Source: Roseibium sp. Sym1
GTDB taxonomy: Bacteria > Pseudomonadota > Alphaproteobacteria > Rhizobiales > Stappiaceae
Direction of reading: 5' to 3'
Assembly (NCBI RefSeq): GCF_027359675.1
Contig: NZ_CP114786.1
Span: 3,384,501 to 3,448,500, forward strand
Length of the DNA: 64,000 nt
Made by a program: the position numbers and the translations under genes. The notes beneath the pieces were generated by a model. That model saw only the letters and a list, made by a program, of their open reading frames with translations. It was not told the origin of the DNA and searched no databases. This document shows, piece after piece, positions 63,740 through 64,000 of the stretch; the stretch's first letter is position 1; every line of letters starts with the position of its first letter.

Positions 63740-64000
63740 TCAATCCTTCAGATCAAAGGAACTGCGGAGCAATTGAACGATTTCGGGCCGCATTTCCGGG
63801 TCGATCATTTGCAGAAGAAACCTGCGGATAATCTCGTCGCTGCCATCTGGCAACCCAATTAGGGCGCGTTCAAGGCGTTTTTGCTGCAGGCGTGCCAGAT
63901 CCACAGCGAGCGCGTGTCCCTGTTCCGTGGTGTAAAGCAGCCGCTGGCGCCGGTCGTGGTGACCTTCGCGCTGCTCGATGACACCGGCATCGACGAGCTG
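63740..64000 (-). CDS. MarR-family regulator (N-terminus outside window)
   Basis: The 86 visible C-terminal codons read QLVDAGVIEQREGHHDRRQRLLYT at the winged-helix wing, then TEQGHALAVDLARLQQKRLERAL as the dimerisation helix, typical of MarR proteins. The stop is at 63740-63742, 36 bp upstream of the response regulator start on the same strand. It runs off the right edge, so its start and full length are unknown. Confidence 0.85.
   Translation of the reverse strand, partial: QLVDAGVIEQREGHHDRRQRLLYTTEQGHALAVDLARLQQKRLERALIGLPDGSDEIIRRFLLQMIDPEMRPEIVQLLRSSFDLKD

Noticed and set aside
1..64000. CRISPR arrays, tRNA, rRNA or prophage genes
   Set aside because: I looked for regular spaced repeats, cloverleaf-like segments and phage structural or integrase motifs and found none that hold up.

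Overview
The window is GC-rich chromosomal DNA from an alphaproteobacterium. The gene set and order (hemF, trmL, a complete petABC operon followed by a GlcG-like gene, mtnP and apt; a DUF1285-NUDIX-DUF6111-CCA transferase cluster; lgt-midA-pgeF) fit the Hyphomicrobiales. The many chemoreceptors and a DsyB-like methyltransferase point to a marine, Stappiaceae (Roseibium/Labrenzia)-like member. That placement is inference from gene content. I found no tRNA, rRNA, CRISPR array, prophage or conjugative module.

Layout. 1-5.3 kb: a MoxR ATPase (cut by the window start), the RNA/CoA maintenance cluster, a 268-bp inverted-repeat element and an HD-GYP protein. 5.3-15.4 kb: hemF and trmL, then two paralogous ABC exporters that bracket a DUF2177 protein, a chemoreceptor and a PAS-GGDEF-(degenerate EAL) protein. 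The second exporter follows a small membrane protein and a leader with a 24-codon ORF and several hairpins. 15.7-22 kb: petABC, a GlcG-like protein, mtnP, apt, bluB and a GNAT gene, closed by a REP-like palindrome. 22-32.7 kb: the candidate DMSP-synthesis methyltransferase, tandem MaoC proteins, a second copy of the 268-bp element, and catabolic and transport genes. 32.8-40.8 kb: ychF, a secreted papain-like protease/OmpA pair, pth-rplY, and a MarR/MOSC pair divergent from a secreted protein across a perfect 14-bp inverted repeat. 41-43.7 kb: a secreted stand-alone sensor protein placed directly before a chemoreceptor. 43.8-50.9 kb: a BMP-type nucleoside/base ABC importer with cytosine deaminase, and prs. 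51-59 kb: a lipoprotein, a metal-site-degenerate M24 protein, pgeF, midA, lgt, ubiK, a YbjN protein, proC, a TetR regulator and csaA. 59-64 kb: an IS5 remnant, an AT-rich stretch, a soluble PAS chemoreceptor, an EnvZ/OmpR-type pair and a MarR regulator cut by the window end.

How the genes work together. Signalling is prominent: three chemoreceptors, two c-di-GMP proteins, one two-component pair and several one-component regulators. Respiratory and haem genes (hemF, petABC, ubiK) and nucleotide salvage (mtnP, apt, codA with its importer, prs) form two metabolic themes. The least explained parts are the two related 268-bp elements with shared internal hairpins, the structured leader before the second ABC exporter, the secreted sensor/chemoreceptor operon, the papain-like/DUF4384/OmpA operon, and the Cys-rich MarR/MOSC/secreted-protein locus.
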